DNA from: Gonatopus flavifemur
Taxonomy: Eukaryota; Arthropoda; Insecta; Hymenoptera; Dryinidae
Assembly (NCBI GenBank): GCA_018340375.1
Contig: JAFFJZ010000013.1
Location: 5,930,501-5,994,500, forward strand
DNA length: 64,000 nucleotides
Direction of reading: 5' to 3'
The notes under the pieces were generated by a model. It was not told where the DNA came from, made no database searches, and saw only the letters and a list, made by a program, of their open reading frames with translations. The position numbers and the translations under genes were made by a program. Shown one piece after another: positions 22,930 through 34,889 of the stretch; position 1 is the stretch's first letter; every line of letters begins with the position of its first letter.

Positions 22930-24110
22930 TTACGTAGCTAAAGATATGGGCATTCGACAAATTTGGGTGATGGGTCGTTTTACATTAGTTTTTGCGGTGT
23001 GAACAGTGACCATTCGAACAAGCCCATCAGCCCCGGGATGGGTTTGAATTACTCGCGCCAACTCCCATTTGGCGGGAGACAAAAGATTATTCTTCACTAA
23101 GACCAATTCATTGGTTTGTATTGGAGATCTGGTCGACCGCCATTTATATCTTTGATGTAAATTGTGTAGATAATCGTGTTGCCATGCCCGCCAAATGTGG
23201 TCACGCATGGCTTGGACGTGTTGCCAGCGGGACAGGCGATTTTCTGCGCATTCTAATAATGACGGCTCGGGAACACTGAGCAACGGCCTTCCGATTAAAA
23301 AATGGCCCGGCGTCATGGCCGAATAATCTGTGGGGTCATCAGTCAGGGGGCCTAACGGTCTTGAATTCAAACATGATTCGATTTGGCAGAGTAACGTAGA
23401 GAACTTGAGCTGTGATAGGGTGTGATCGCCCACAACCCGCTTGAGGTGATATTTGAAGCTTTTAACTCCTGCTTCCCACAGACCGCCAAAGTGTGGTGCT
23501 GCGGCCGGAATAAAATGCCACTGTGTACCGTTGTTCAGCGAAATGGACTGGACGGCAGGATCTTCGCATGCCGCACGGAAAGCTTGGCGCAGCTCACGAT
23601 CTGCCCCATGAAAGGTGGTCCTGTTGTCGGAATATAAATCTGAAGGGACACCACGGCGGCTAACAAACCGTTTATATGCGGCTATAAAACCGGAAGAGGT
23701 GCAACCATCGACGTACTCCAGGTGAATAGCTTCAGTGGAAAGACAGATGAACAGTGCTACGTAAAACTTGCTCGGTTTTTGGCCACGACTAACTTTGGGC
23801 AGAATCATGTAGGGACCGGCATAATCCACCCCAGTATGTGAGAATGGAGGGGACATAGTGACCCGAGCAGGGGGAAGATCACCCATCAATTGGGTGTTAG
23901 TGACAGCACGATGGCGCACACAAACGACGCACTGATGTATACAACCTTTGACGAGGGTGCGTGCTCGTAGTGTCCAATAATTCTGCCATAGGACTCTCAG
24001 CGTGAGCTGAGTTCCACCGTGTAAGGCTCTAAGATGAGCTTGAGAGATGAGTGACTCACTAACCCGATGCTTGGGTAATATAATCGGAAATCTCTCGTCG
24101 TAGGTCAGTT
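22930..24110 (-). pseudogene. BEL/Pao integrase region
   Basis: The open part is 23919..22930, continuing upstream in frame through a zinc-binding segment (CIHQCVVC). Core motifs: D in HTGVDYAGPY, D in LYSDNRTTFHG (usual glycine replaced by arginine), and E in FGGLWEAGVKSFK. The C-terminal part NELVLVKNNLLSPAKWELAR is the typical DNA-binding tail of the family. The joint with the reverse-transcriptase frame is broken near 24105-24300, so no continuous polyprotein is possible. Confidence 0.85.
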
Positions 24111-24261
24111 GAGAATGGCGTAATCGCCCACCGAGACGGAGTAATTGATCGTCGCCGATGAATGGGTTGAGAGGAAGTAAACTACTGGATTCGGGAATGG
24201 GCTGTTTATCACGTAATGCCTTGATTCCGGAGGCAAAGGCCCGATTCTGAACGTAACGTAT

Positions 24262-25867
24262 TCAGAATTTTCGAGCGTCATCGAGATCTTCTCGGCCGAG
24301 GGGAGCAATTGTCGAGTTAGAGCTAAGTCTGGTAAACTTATGGTATGCGAATTTGATGAGATAGGCCGTGACTTTAAGTAGTTTAGGCCACGAGGAAACT
24401 AAGTAAGGTAAGTCCCATTCCGAATTGGATTCTATATGATGAATAGTTCTCCGTTTTCCTTCAGACCGTGCTATGTCGCGAGAGGCTTCTAGCTCCGTAT
24501 CTTGCATAGAGGGCCAATGAGACGAATGTTGGCGCAGCCAATGAGGCCCAGACCACCAAACAGGATGCTCGATCAATTCGTTAGCCGGAATGCCCCTTGA
24601 GGCACAATCCGCAGGATTGGAAGAGGTTGGAACATGTTTCCATCGCAGATCAGGAATGCGAGTTTGTATACCGGAAACTCGATTCGCTATAAAGGTCGAC
24701 CATCTCAAAGGATGCTGATTGATCCACGCGAGCACTACCGTACTGTCCGTCCAGCCATATGTCGGAACTCCTAACTTCAAATTAATTCTCACATTTTCTA
24801 ACAATTTGGTGAGTAGCACAGCGCCGCAAAGTTCCAACCGTGGTACACTAATGGTTTTTACGGGTGCAACCTTGGTCTTTGCGGCCAAAAGGCTGACTTG
24901 GCTAATATCTAATGAGTGAAGGACACGTAGGTATACGACCGCGGAATATGCGCGTGTGGACGCATCTGAAAACCCATGAATCTCTAAACCTAGAATGTTG
25001 CTGGCACAACCAGTCCAACGAGTAATATGCAAGGATTCTAAAGCTGGTAATTGAGTATAATAACGTTCCCAGGACACTAATAGATCAGATGAGAGTTCAT
25101 CATCCCACTCTAGTTCACGGAGCCAGAGATCCTGCATGAGAATTTTTGCGGATATAATCACAGGAGCTGCCCACCCTAACGGGTCAAATAGCTTAGCGAT
25201 GAAAGATAATACCGACCGTTTGGTATGCCGTTCGATGGGAATAGTGGAAATTTTGAATCTAAAGACGTTTCGGTAGGTATCCATACCAGGCCCAAAACCT
25301 TAAGTGATTCGGTTTCGTCGAATGAGCGAGCGATTGTCGGCTCACGATCGTCAATAGGGATGTCTCGCATCAGTTGCGGAGGATTCGATGCCCATTTACG
25401 TAAGCGGAATCCCCCTCGGGCCAACAAGGAGACTAACTGATGTCGTTTCATTGCGAGAGTCGATGCTTCGTGATCGCTTATTAGAACATCATCGATGTAC
25501 ATTGGATCTTCTAATATTGGGACAGCATCCGGGAAATTATGACCCTCATCTAACGATAATTGTTTGAGTACACGTTTAGATAGATAGGGTGCAGGAGCCG
25601 TCTCTATATGTGACGGTAAGCAAGCGATATTCTGATATAGGACCCTGTTCATGGGGTCTCCACAGGATTCGTTGATAATCGGTATCTTCGGGATGAATCA
25701 AGATTTGCCGGAACATTTTCTCAATGTCGGCAATGTAAGCAAATCTTCCTTGTCGCCATCGCATAATGGTAATCCCTAAATCTTCTTGCAATTTTGGACG
25801 AACTAATAAATGACTATTGAGGGTGGTCCCGTTGGACGTGATACTGGAGGCGTTAAAAACGACTCGG
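24262..25867 (-). pseudogene. BEL/Pao reverse transcriptase and RNase H region
   Basis: Pieced from three frames (about 25867-25576, 25652-25176, 25284-24262). Visible motifs: LRVVFNASS and FAYIADIEKMFRQI (fingers/palm), the catalytic YIDD in PMYIDDVLIS, KVLGLVW, and the connection/RNase H part with FSDAS and WTDSTVVLAWI. Frameshifts fall near 25865, 25650 and 25200-25280, so the enzyme is not made. Confidence 0.85.
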
Positions 25868-25869
25868 AG

Positions 25870-28232
25870 TCATGTCGTCGAGCTACTTGCCTTTATGACA
25901 GGATGATGAGGGATATATACAGGGGAATATTGGCTGACTTTCGAAGGTTCAACGACTCGCATATGATTCAGGGATTCATACTCCTTGAGAAAGGAATTAC
26001 ACTCTAAACTTAACTGTACATTTTGTTTCAACCGTTTTTCTAACTTATTATAACGATTGATAGCCATTGGCCAGGAATTTCCTATGTCGATCGGAGGATC
26101 GATACGAAAAGGTAACCGAACAATGTAGCACCCTTCAGCGTCGCGAGAATAATTATTTACAAAATGATGCTCACATCGTTGCTCATCATCTGACAGGGAG
26201 CGTTCCGAGGGCATTCCCTCGATTTCCCAAAACTTACGTAATAAGGTTTCGGTATCGGGAGGCACAACGCAATTCAAAACAGTAGTATTGAATGAGGAAT
26301 GTGGAGTTGTATCGTGATGTTCTACTGGACCAGATAAAACCCAGCCAAAGATAGTTAACTGAGCGGTGGGTGTGCCAAGCGGACCTTGTCTCAATTCGTC
26401 GACAAGTAGGTGTCCATATAAATCAGCGCCAATCAGCAAGTGAATCGGTTCCCCATTGTCGAGACTAGGATCAGCAAGAGATATACCCTGAAGGTGTGGC
26501 CAAGTGCCAACTGATCGGATTTTCGAGGCAGCGTAGGCTGTAATTTTTTGGAATACATAGGCGCACATTGGTATCCGTGGGCCGTTTCTATGACATGGTT
26601 CAATGGACAATTGTTGCCTAGCTTTTACAGACCCAGTGTAAAGTTCTCCAAATCCGGGAATATGTAAATCTGCCCGGTATTTTCTCGTTTGGGGTCGTTG
26701 GGTTGAGGCCTCGGATATAAAACTGTAAAGGGAGCCCTGATCCAGGAGGGCACGTACTCGGGATAATCTACCTTCTTCAGTGCGCAATAAAACCCAGGCA
26801 GTAGGCAAAAGAACATTCGCAGGGTGGCCTGTGGTCGAATGACACGTAGGTGTCGCGATCACGGTATTGTTTACGCTAGTCGATGAGAACAATTGAACGT
26901 TGGGATTTTGAATAGACGAGGTTGAACGCTCAGTTCTTCGTGAATTCAAGTCGGAGTTAACTATGTTGGTAGGATTCGTATAAGTTTCTCTAGGTGCCGA
27001 GTTATTTCTATCGGTATTAACTAATACGTCTCGATGCAATAACGTATGATGTAAGCGTTGACAGCGACCACAACGCTCTTCAGAAGCACACTGAGTAGGA
27101 GTATGACCAGGTCGTAGACAATTGTAACATGCTCGAATTTGCCTCACGGTCTGAAAACGATTGTCCATAGATTGTTTTCTAAATTTGTTACATTTCCATA
27201 ACGGATGTGTTGATGAACATAATAGGCACTTAGGACTAGATGTCGCATTGTTTACTACAGTGTTAGTTTTGATACAAGGTTTAATATTTTTGATTGATCT
27301 ATTCACATCTAAATTCTTATCAAGTAATCCGCGAATTCGTAAGGTCATAAATTCAGAAATCTGCTTATAAGTTGCCGCAGTTGTCGAAGCGCCCGAATAC
27401 AAGTTCCATCCGGACGTGTACGGTCACTAAATTTTTGGGAAATTATATAAACTAACCAATCGTCCCAATGTTTTACTGGACGTTCCAGGTTAGAAAGCGC
27501 GGACAAGGATGAACCGACCGTATCGCGTGAATATTTTAATTCTTGTTTGTTTCCGGTTCTCATAACGGGGATTTCCGCGAAAGCTTGTATGTAAGAATGA
27601 ATCAATAGACGCGGATTCTCGTATTCGGCGGTCAAGATATCCCATGCGCCCTGAAAATTCGCGTCAGAAATTTGAATATTGTTCATAAGCAGACTAGCGT
27701 CCCCGCAGACGGCTGACTTCGATAATGCAGTTTTTGAGCGGTAGAAAGACTATTGCATTGAATAATCAACGAACTGAACAAGTCTCGGAATTTTTCCCAT
27801 TCATGAGGATTGCCAGCGAATGTGGGCAATTGAATTTTGGGCATGGGCATCGACACGCCACCGTGTCCGTCGTTTGAGACGGAAGATCCTCCTATCTGAG
27901 TCGTGGAGCTTGACTTTACTTGTTGAGGGTCTTGGACGGCTAATGAGGCCAGCAATTTGTCCCGCGACGTCGTGTAGATGTCTTCGGCGGTAATAAATTT
28001 CTTCCCGGTGAAATATGCCTCGGTGGTTAGTTGTTCATCGGTGGCTATTCGTACCAAGCTGCACGTGCAACTTGGTACACTCCGTCCATAGTTGTTTCAG
28101 GTCGTCAAGGCGAGTGCGAGTGCGCAGGGGGGTACAACTTGCTTTCCCCGATTTTTTATAGTTAGGGATTATACGTCCAATGCGAGAAATATGCACCCGT
28201 TGTTCAATCAATAGATTTATCAAATCGGACAT
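25870..28232 (-). pseudogene. BEL/Pao gag and protease region
   Basis: Starts near 28232 (MSDLINLLIEQ...). Shifts of frame near 28050, 27685 and 27380-27400 break gag. Landmarks: LPTFAGNPHEWEKFRDLFSS (conserved BEL gag motif), zinc knuckle CYNCLRPGHTPTQC, a second Cys/His cluster CGRCQRLHH, then protease ALLDQGSLYSFIS with the catalytic aspartate. The frame ends at ...VIKASSSTT just before the reverse-transcriptase core, where a further shift occurs. Confidence 0.87.
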
Positions 28233-29000
28233 TGTTGATCAGATACGAACTTCAATAACACTCGCAAATAACACGCGAAATCGTGTAGACGTGGCCGTGA
28301 AGAGGAGCGCGGTGAGCGAGAGTGTCGCTAACACACACGCTTCCACTAGGTCTCCTCACAAAAACACTCTGGAACTGTTTTTTCGTGTTATGTGCACTAG
28401 TTCTTCACGTTCTTGAGCACGACACACGATTGAAATATCCAAAACTCCCGTCGCGCTAACTCTGGAATCGAGGAGTTAATAAAATCAGAAAAAGGAGAAA
28501 CTGAAAATTTGGATCGTCGATTGATGAATCTGAGTGAAGTTACTCGAACACCATTAATAAATGAGAGAAAATTAATAAGAATTCATATGTAGGAACATAC
28601 GATAGCAATTTTCACAACACGTCACGCTTAATACGCTTGATAGAATGGTCATTACGTTTGATTTTCGCGCACGGTATGTTTCGTCGTGAGGAGAATATAA
28701 TCACAAGTTGAAAACAGGAGTCGATATATTCAAATAACTCGAATCAAAATGAACGTTCACATCCGACAGAACGCAATGATCGAAGGTGAGACACGTGCGG
28801 CACTCACGATGTTAACACATGAATTAGTAACTTGGTCAAAATTTTCACAAGTAAGAAGAAAATTCTTTGCACTATCACTGTGAACAATAGTCACTTCACG
28901 ATGATTAATTATTCGGTATTATCAATCGTTATTAATATTCAACGAAAAACTCGTTGATTCACACGCGGCGTTAAATGTCCCTTAGTCTCGACTTCGAGCC
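28233..29000. other. 5' leader of the BEL/Pao element
   Basis: Sequence between the primer-binding site and gag on the minus strand. No further gene. The frame on the plus strand at 28180 is antisense to this leader. Confidence 0.6.
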
Positions 29001-29018
29001 ATCCGGCTCGGAGGACCA
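29001..29018 (-). promoter_or_regulatory. tRNA primer-binding site of the BEL/Pao element
   Basis: Directly abuts the 5' LTR in the coding direction and reads TGGTCCTCCGAGCCGGAT, the expected TGG complement of a tRNA CCA end. The tRNA species cannot be assigned by eye. Confidence 0.7.
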
Positions 29019-29585
29019 TGAAATGAATTTGCCCCTTCGAATAAGACAAATCCATCTCAATTATTGAAATTGAAATATATCCGGTGGATCGAGTTCGAGG
29101 ACATAGGACAGAAGTGGTATGATAGAAGTAAATATAAACAGTCAATAAGGATATATATTGCCTATAATGAATAAAAAACCACCATTGCACACGTGTACAT
29201 TAATTTCGTGAAATAACGCGGAAAATATAGTACTATGAATGAATTGCTCGTGCCGTACAGAGTATAATGTGGGATTACTCGACGGTTGATACGAGTAAGG
29301 AAAGTGCACGGAGCAAGTATTCACGATAAGAGAAAAGTCTTTCACACGCAGCTCATCGCATCGATTCATACGTTAGATCACGTGGAGATGAGGTGGTCTG
29401 AATTTCGCAATAATGATTGGTTGTTATCGATCATGCGATTAGAGGGCCAATGTGAAATTAAGAAGTCGCACGGAATGTACCCCTGGTAGTCCTAAAGTAC
29501 GTAGGATTCAATACACTCGGTGTGAAATTCGCGCGGACTCTATGACTTTAAATTAATTTATAAGAATTGGTTGAGGTTTTAAACA
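29019..29585 (-). repeat. 5' LTR of the BEL/Pao element
   Basis: 567 bp, the direct-repeat partner of 22097-22663. On the coding strand it starts TGTTTAAAACC and ends CATTTCA, with intact TG...CA termini. Confidence 0.93.
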
Positions 29586-29590
29586 ATCAT

Positions 29591-30063
29591 ATACAGTGAA
29601 ATTGCTTTCATGTATCACAGCCATTGAGAATCAGATAAATAGTGGTTTCCACAACTCTTGATACTATGCACATATATTAAATCATCTTCAAAATTTAATC
29701 TCCTCCAGTAGAAATTTGACCAGATGTTCTTTGGCTTAGGTCAACTGTACTGAGACAAAGGATTTATTTGAATATTTGACAGCTAGGAAATTCAGTCACT
29801 TTGTATAAAAATTAAGTTGAACTGAATCAATTTTCTTTGTCACCGCTCACTTTTTTGTTACCCTTCGATGAATTGTTACATTCATACTTCAGACGACTAG
29901 ATGTTTTATTCATGCTAGCTCAAATTTAGCTAGAACCAAGACAACTATATGGTAATTACCACAGCTTATTAACTTTTCCACAGTGTGAAGACGTGGGAAC
30001 AGTTATTGATAATCGAAGAATGATTTCCATTTGAGTGCGATAATTCATAAAATATCTTCCCTG
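29591..30063. other. Non-coding interval after the BEL insertion
   Basis: No gene or clear repeat seen. Confidence 0.5.
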
Positions 30064-30312
30064 ATAACATTCTGTGCGCGCAAAGTTTGAGCCTCGAGAG
30101 CCGCGTCTTTATGCGCGCAGTTCGCCAGTGTTTTGCTAGCTAATAACACTATCACTCGCCATATGCACGCAAATAGCAATCACGCTCACGTATGAGCGTG
30201 ATGGCTTGCAGTTCTGTCAACAGAAAGCGACGCACTTGGATCCGACTTTGCTAGCGATTCAGTAACTCGATTTGCAAGTGAATCGCTTACATTTGCGCGC
30301 AAAATGCTATTA
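30064..30312. repeat. CpG-rich inverted repeat
   Basis: ACATTCTGTGCGCGCAAAG near 30066 pairs with ATTTGCGCGCAAAATGCT near 30294. An internal hairpin ATCACGCTCACGTATGAGCGTGAT lies near 30180. It has many more CG dinucleotides than the flanks. Probably a MITE; no duplication identified. Confidence 0.6.
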
Positions 30313-30634
30313 GGGTTAGATGACTGAAACTGGATATTTTTGAATATTCCATGCACATTCATGAGAATTAATTATCTGGAAGCATCTTCTCAAAATATGC
30401 CAATTACATTCAGAAAATGCCTCCTGAACATTTTTGGCGCTGGAATTCGATTCGATTCGATATCAACGCTCCAAATTCGATTCGATTCGGATTCGAGATA
30501 ATGACGAGAAATTCGATTCGATTTGATGGTTAAAAAACATGATTCGCACACCTCTACCGTGTATATGATGAGAAATGTATGAAAAAAGGGACAGAAAGTG
30601 CACAAAATGCATTCTATAAATTAGTACATTCATG

Positions 30635-30749
30635 CAGTGATGCCAGAGATTTTAAAATCTAACGGTCTATATTCAATCAAACATTTTTGTTGATAAGATC
30701 AACAGTATCAGGTCCTTGCACTGTCGGTTCTTACTCTCTGGCAACACAG
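30635..30749. mobile_element. 115-bp hAT-type MITE
   Basis: Starts CAGTGATGCCAGAGATTT and ends CTCTGGCAACACAG. Flanks CATTCATG and TATTCATG agree at 7 of 8 positions. Same terminal motif as 21547 and 54821. Confidence 0.7.
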
Positions 30750-30845
30750 TATTCATGTCCCCACTTGATTCGCGACTTGATAGAATATTATATTGAACTG
30801 ATTATAGGACGGACTCAAACGATTTTTTTTATATTATTATTTTAG

Positions 30846-32564
30846 AGCAATGATGAAGAAATGGACAAGCAAGTTTTTCCAGACAATAATCAAGTTATTG
30901 ACATTTTCGAGGGTCCTTCCGTTTCAAAGTATCGAGGAACAGTATATGATTGTAGAAACAAACAACATTTGGCAGCAGTTGAGGTTTTAGATCAAATTAA
31001 GGGAAAATTTGTGAATTAAAAAAGTCGTTCAGAAAAACTCACACTTCTCACTCTCGCACCGAAATCTTGGGGTCGAAGAAAATTAGCTACAGAATTCGGT
31101 GCTTCTGAACGCAAAGCAAGAAAAGCGAAGCAGTTGGTGAATGAATGTGGTATTCCCACCCAACCGAATTCCAAATTAGGTACAAATTTACCAATTGATA
31201 CGGCTAATTTGATCGTTGCCTTTTATGAAGATGATGAGAGTACTCGTATCATGCCAGGGATGAAAGATTACGTGTCGATCAGAAAACCAGATGGATCTCG
31301 TGAACATGTTCAGAAGAGACTGGTTTTATGTGATCTTTCTGAATTATTCCAGATTTTTAGAAGCACATACCCTACCATAAAGATAGGTTTTTCTAAATTT
31401 CGTCAACTTAGATCACGGAACTGTATTTTCGCCGGAGCCAGTGGTACTCATACAGTATGTGTTTGCGTTTACCAGAAAGATGTGAATTTGATGTTGGAAG
31501 CTGTCAATTTCAAAGACTTGACTTGTGGAACTGACTTTCCATTCCAAACGTACCAAGATATTTTCAAAATAATGACATGTACAACACCGACTTCAGAATG
31601 TCAGCTTAATGAATGTGAAAAGTGCCCTGATATCGAAACTGTGAAAGAATCCCTCAAGTCAGTTCTTGCAGATCAGGACATTGAGAATATAGAATCCCAA
31701 AACTGGCAACAGACCGACAGGAGTACCTTGGTCACTGTAGTCATGGATTCAGAAGATTTTGTGGATCAGTTTTTTGATCGTTTGCGAAAGTTGAGAGCCC
31801 ATTCTTTCATTGCTGAACAGCAGTCAGATTTTTTGAAACGTATTAAGCAAAGTCTGAACGAAGGGGAATTTCTCGTAACATGTGACTTCGCTGAGAATTA
31901 TTTTTTTATTGCGCAAAATGCTGCGCAATCTTCCCATTGGAATAACGATCAGATCACAACATTTACAGTCGTGTTTTATTATAAAAAGGGGAATGATGTT
32001 GCGCATGAAAGTATGGCAATTTCATTCGATGATATAAAACATGACACAGTCGCGGTGTATGCATTCAAAAAATATTGATTACGTACTTGCAAGAAAAGTC
32101 CAATGTTAAGAGGATATTTTATTTCTCCGATGGAGCAGCACAGCATTTCAAAAACAAGTACAATTTCCAAAATCTACTCCATCATGAGGAGAATTTTGGT
32201 ATTGAAGCTGAGTGGCACTTCCATGAGACTGCAGATGGTGAAGGGTCATGTGATGGTATCGGCGGGAACATAAAAAGATTAGCAATGCGTGCAAGTTTAC
32301 AGGCATCCTCAAGGGATCAAATTTTATGCTTGGGCGAAAGATAACTTTTTAGGAACAAAAATATTTTTTAGTTCTAAAGAGAGCCATGGAAAGATACGAG
32401 ATGAGCTGAAGTGTCGATTTGACTGTGCGAGAACGATTCCGGGGACAATAAGATATCATGCGTTCGTCTCAGTTTCACAAACGACTCTCCAAGTTAGAAG
32501 ATATTCTTCCTATTCTAGAAGCAATTTTTTTCCAAAACTTCAGAAAAAAATTGAGAGAACTTGA
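30846..32564 (+). pseudogene. Transposase-like body of the outer transposon, broken
   Basis: Begins after a strong acceptor (TATTATTATTTTAG). The frame is open from SNDEEMDKQVF to an in-frame TAA at 31017-31019, resumes through KSRSEKLTLLTLAPKSWGRRKL and continues to 32078. It shifts in an A-run near 32070 and again near 32310-32330. Conserved blocks: QKRLVLCDLSELFQIF, FAGASGTHTVCVCVYQ, then possible catalytic aspartates in LVTCDFAENYFF and FYFSDGAAQHFKNK, followed by AEWHFHETADGEGSCDGIGG and ARTIPGTIRYHAF. These blocks match, from memory, a widespread family of uncharacterised animal transposon proteins (insects, cnidarians). I cannot name the superfamily. With one stop and two shifts it is dead. 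Confidence 0.7.
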
Positions 32565-32699
32565 TGTACACATTCTTTTTCAATTCCATACACAACATCC
32601 ATCAACTTGCAACACTATTTATAACGTCATTGTGAGAAAATTGTACATACTTCTGAAAAAAAAATACAAAATTTGTTCATTAGGAATGAGGAAATGAGG

Positions 32700-33316
32700 T
32701 TATTATTAATGATAATAAATAATTTCTACAGTGAATAAAGCATGTTCTATGTATTTTATCAATCACTTTGCGGTAGTCTATAGAAAAAAATTTTCATCAA
32801 CATCGCCGTACCGGGTAACGGCTGACCAGTATGTTCAGCGTGCTTGGAAGCTGGATTGTGCCGGCTTCAACGATTAAATGCACTGATGAGTTCATGAGAC
32901 TACATCATGTGTGACCAATGATTTTGGAGGGAAAAGAATAAGCTTTTGATTGAGCGTCATTAAAAAATTTTCAAAAATGCCAATCTTTAAAAAAAATCGA
33001 AAAGAAAAATAAAAATCACTTTTTTTCGCAGAAATAATTAATTTGGAGAATTGTCTCCATATCTATTGGAAAGAACGGAAAAAACCGACGAAAACCGTTA
33101 CTTGCATTAAAAAAAAAATAATAATAACTGAGTTATAATTCATCGAAGACAAACGTATCCAAAACTTTGAGCCCCTGTATCTCGGCAACCCGTCGATATT
33201 TCCTTCCCCCCTTCTGCACACATTATGTACTCCAATAGTACAACAACTCCACCAAGTTTCATCAAAATTCCAGCGATGAAGGGTTTCAGGCGGCCACACT
33301 TGACGTGGAATGCCCC
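32700..33316. repeat. Right TIR of the outer transposon
   Basis: Inverted partner of 16024-16600. Ends CACTTGACGTGGAATGCCCC followed by ATAT. A few dozen substitutions and one extra segment of about 40 bp separate the two TIRs, so this is an old insertion. Confidence 0.85.
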
Positions 33317-33320
33317 ATAT

Positions 33321-33819
33321 ATACTACTGGGTGCAATTTTGGAATCACTTCGTGCCAAACGAAGATAACTCCAAAGTTGAATATCTCAGCGGAAAAATTA
33401 TCATAGAGGAGTAATCAAAAAACCAATTTGAAGGGCAAAGTCGAATATCATAATTCAAATATCAATGGGGTTTTCAAATATCATTTGACTTTTTTGGTCC
33501 ACCATTATCCCCTAACAACCTACAACGAATTCAGTATGAATATTTTTGCCGTTATTCTTGTAGTTTCCCTGGAAAAAAGGAACAATAGATGAGAACAGAT
33601 TAACTCTCTATGCGATATTGGCTCTTTCACCCAGTCTCTATCGTACCTTTTTATTGAGGTTTTTCGAACAGATGCAGTTTGGAGGAGAATTATGACGCGG
33701 AGGTACAAAAAAACACACTTTGTGCAGAACTTTCACAGCTACAAGAGGCTTCCTTTGTTCTTTTGATAGAATCATTTTCAGGATATGAATGTCATTTTTT
33801 GTGACTTGTAATTCTGAGC
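33321..33819. other. Non-coding interval
   Basis: No gene seen. The stretch near 33730-33819 resembles 2760-2880 (TTTTTTGTGACTTGTAATTC against TTTTTTGTGACATGTGAATT), so the flanks of the two Transib copies are related for some distance beyond the MITE. Confidence 0.5.
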
Positions 33820-33899
33820 CCAGTGAACATTTTTTCCCTCAACATTTCAAACAGTCATTATGTTCTCTGAATGATATCAAAAGGGCTTCTAATGCGTCG
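33820..33899. mobile_element. Left arm of MITE family A, cut by Transib copy 2
   Basis: Starts CCAGTGAACATTTTTTCCCT and ends AATGCGTCG at the Transib border. The full MITE would continue ATTTCGG..., but that continuation is absent on the far side of the transposon. Confidence 0.65.
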
Positions 33900-33952
33900 C
33901 ACAGTGGGGCCAAATGCCAAAAAGCTGGACAAAATTATAAGGGGCTCTCAAA

Positions 33953-34655
33953 TTCGCTTGCGACTCCGTACTCGGGAAGTTGATGGGGTCACTGATTACG
34001 AATCCGTTGTCAGAATTTCAAAATTCAAAATGGCGGATCCAATATGGCGGACGAAAATTGAAAGAAACCATCGGATTTTCTTCAAACTTGGTGATCAGGG
34101 GTTTTGGGGTTGCTGATTACGAATCTGCTGTTTGAGTTCCAAAATTCGAGATGGCGAATCCAATATGGCGGACGAAAATTTTAAAAATCATCGGATTCTC
34201 CTCAAATTGGGTACCCAACGGTTTTTGGGGTCGCTGATTACAAATCCGTTGTCTGCATTCCGAAATTCAAAATGGCGGATCCAATATGGTGGAATAAAAT
34301 CGAGAAGATCATCGGATTTTCTTCAAACTCGGCATCCAGGAGTTTTTGGGGTCACCAATTACGAATCCGTTGTCAAAATTTTGAAATTCAGAATGGCGGA
34401 TCCAATATGGTGGACAAAAATTAAGAAAGTCATCGCATTTTCTTCAAACTCGGTACTCAGGGGTTTCTGTGGTCGCTGATTACGAATCCACGGTCTGAAA
34501 TTCAGAATTCAAAATAACGGACCCAATATAGCGGACGAAAATTGTAAAAATCATCGGATTCCCTTCAAACTGGGTACCCAGGGGTTTTCGGGATCGCTGA
34601 TCACGAATCCGTTGTCAGAATTCCGAAATTCAGGATGGCGGATGCCGAAAATCAA
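33953..34655. repeat. Left subterminal repeats of Transib copy 2
   Basis: Six units of about 121 bp (markers near 34027, 34150, 34271, 34392, 34513, 34634) against eight in copy 1. The missing pair corresponds to 3421-3663 of copy 1, consistent with unequal exchange between units. Confidence 0.88.
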
Positions 34656-34889
34656 TACTTCATTCATAACTTAATATTAAACAAGAACTAAACGGCCCAT
34701 CTTGTTGTTCCTATTATGATCATTATTATTATTATTTCCAACATTGAATCATTATTGATTTAATTATCGAATGATATTAACACACCAAATGTGTTAAATC
34801 GAAAGATATATACATTCACAATATATACAATAATATAAAAAACTGAAATCGTAATGGTTTTTACTTTTGCCACACTTTTTTTACTCAGA

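Larger units (their letters stand above)
22097..29585 (-). mobile_element. BEL/Pao LTR retrotransposon, full length but decayed
   Basis: 7489 bp, coding on the minus strand, with two direct 567-bp LTRs and a 5-bp target duplication ATCAT (22092-22096; 29586-29590). Order in the coding direction is LTR, primer site, gag with zinc knuckles, protease, reverse transcriptase/RNase H, integrase, LTR. This order with a DQGS protease and Y-I-D-D reverse transcriptase fits BEL/Pao. Several frameshifts interrupt gag-pol. By-eye comparison of the LTRs finds about 25 mismatches in 567 bp, so the insertion is not recent. Confidence 0.93.
16024..33316 (+). mobile_element. Outer DNA transposon split by about 13 kb of nested insertions
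   Basis: Inverted ends GGGGCATTCCACGTCAAGTG (16024) and CACTTGACGTGGAATGCCCC (to 33316) extend inwards for about 575-615 bp. Both are bordered by ATAT (16020-16023; 33317-33320), a possible 4-bp target duplication, although ATAT is self-complementary. An N-terminal coding exon at 17089 and the transposase body at 30846-32564 lie in the same direction. The DNA between holds MITEs, palindromes and a full BEL/Pao element, all apparently in the original intron. Without them the element would be roughly 4 kb. The superfamily is not recognised with confidence; a 4-bp duplication would fit Sola-like elements. Confidence 0.7.

Noticed and set aside
33900..33945. A true recombination signal (heptamer plus nonamer) in the Transib TIR
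   Set aside because: The heptamer matches exactly, but A-rich blocks further in do not give a convincing nonamer at 12 or 23 bp in both ends.
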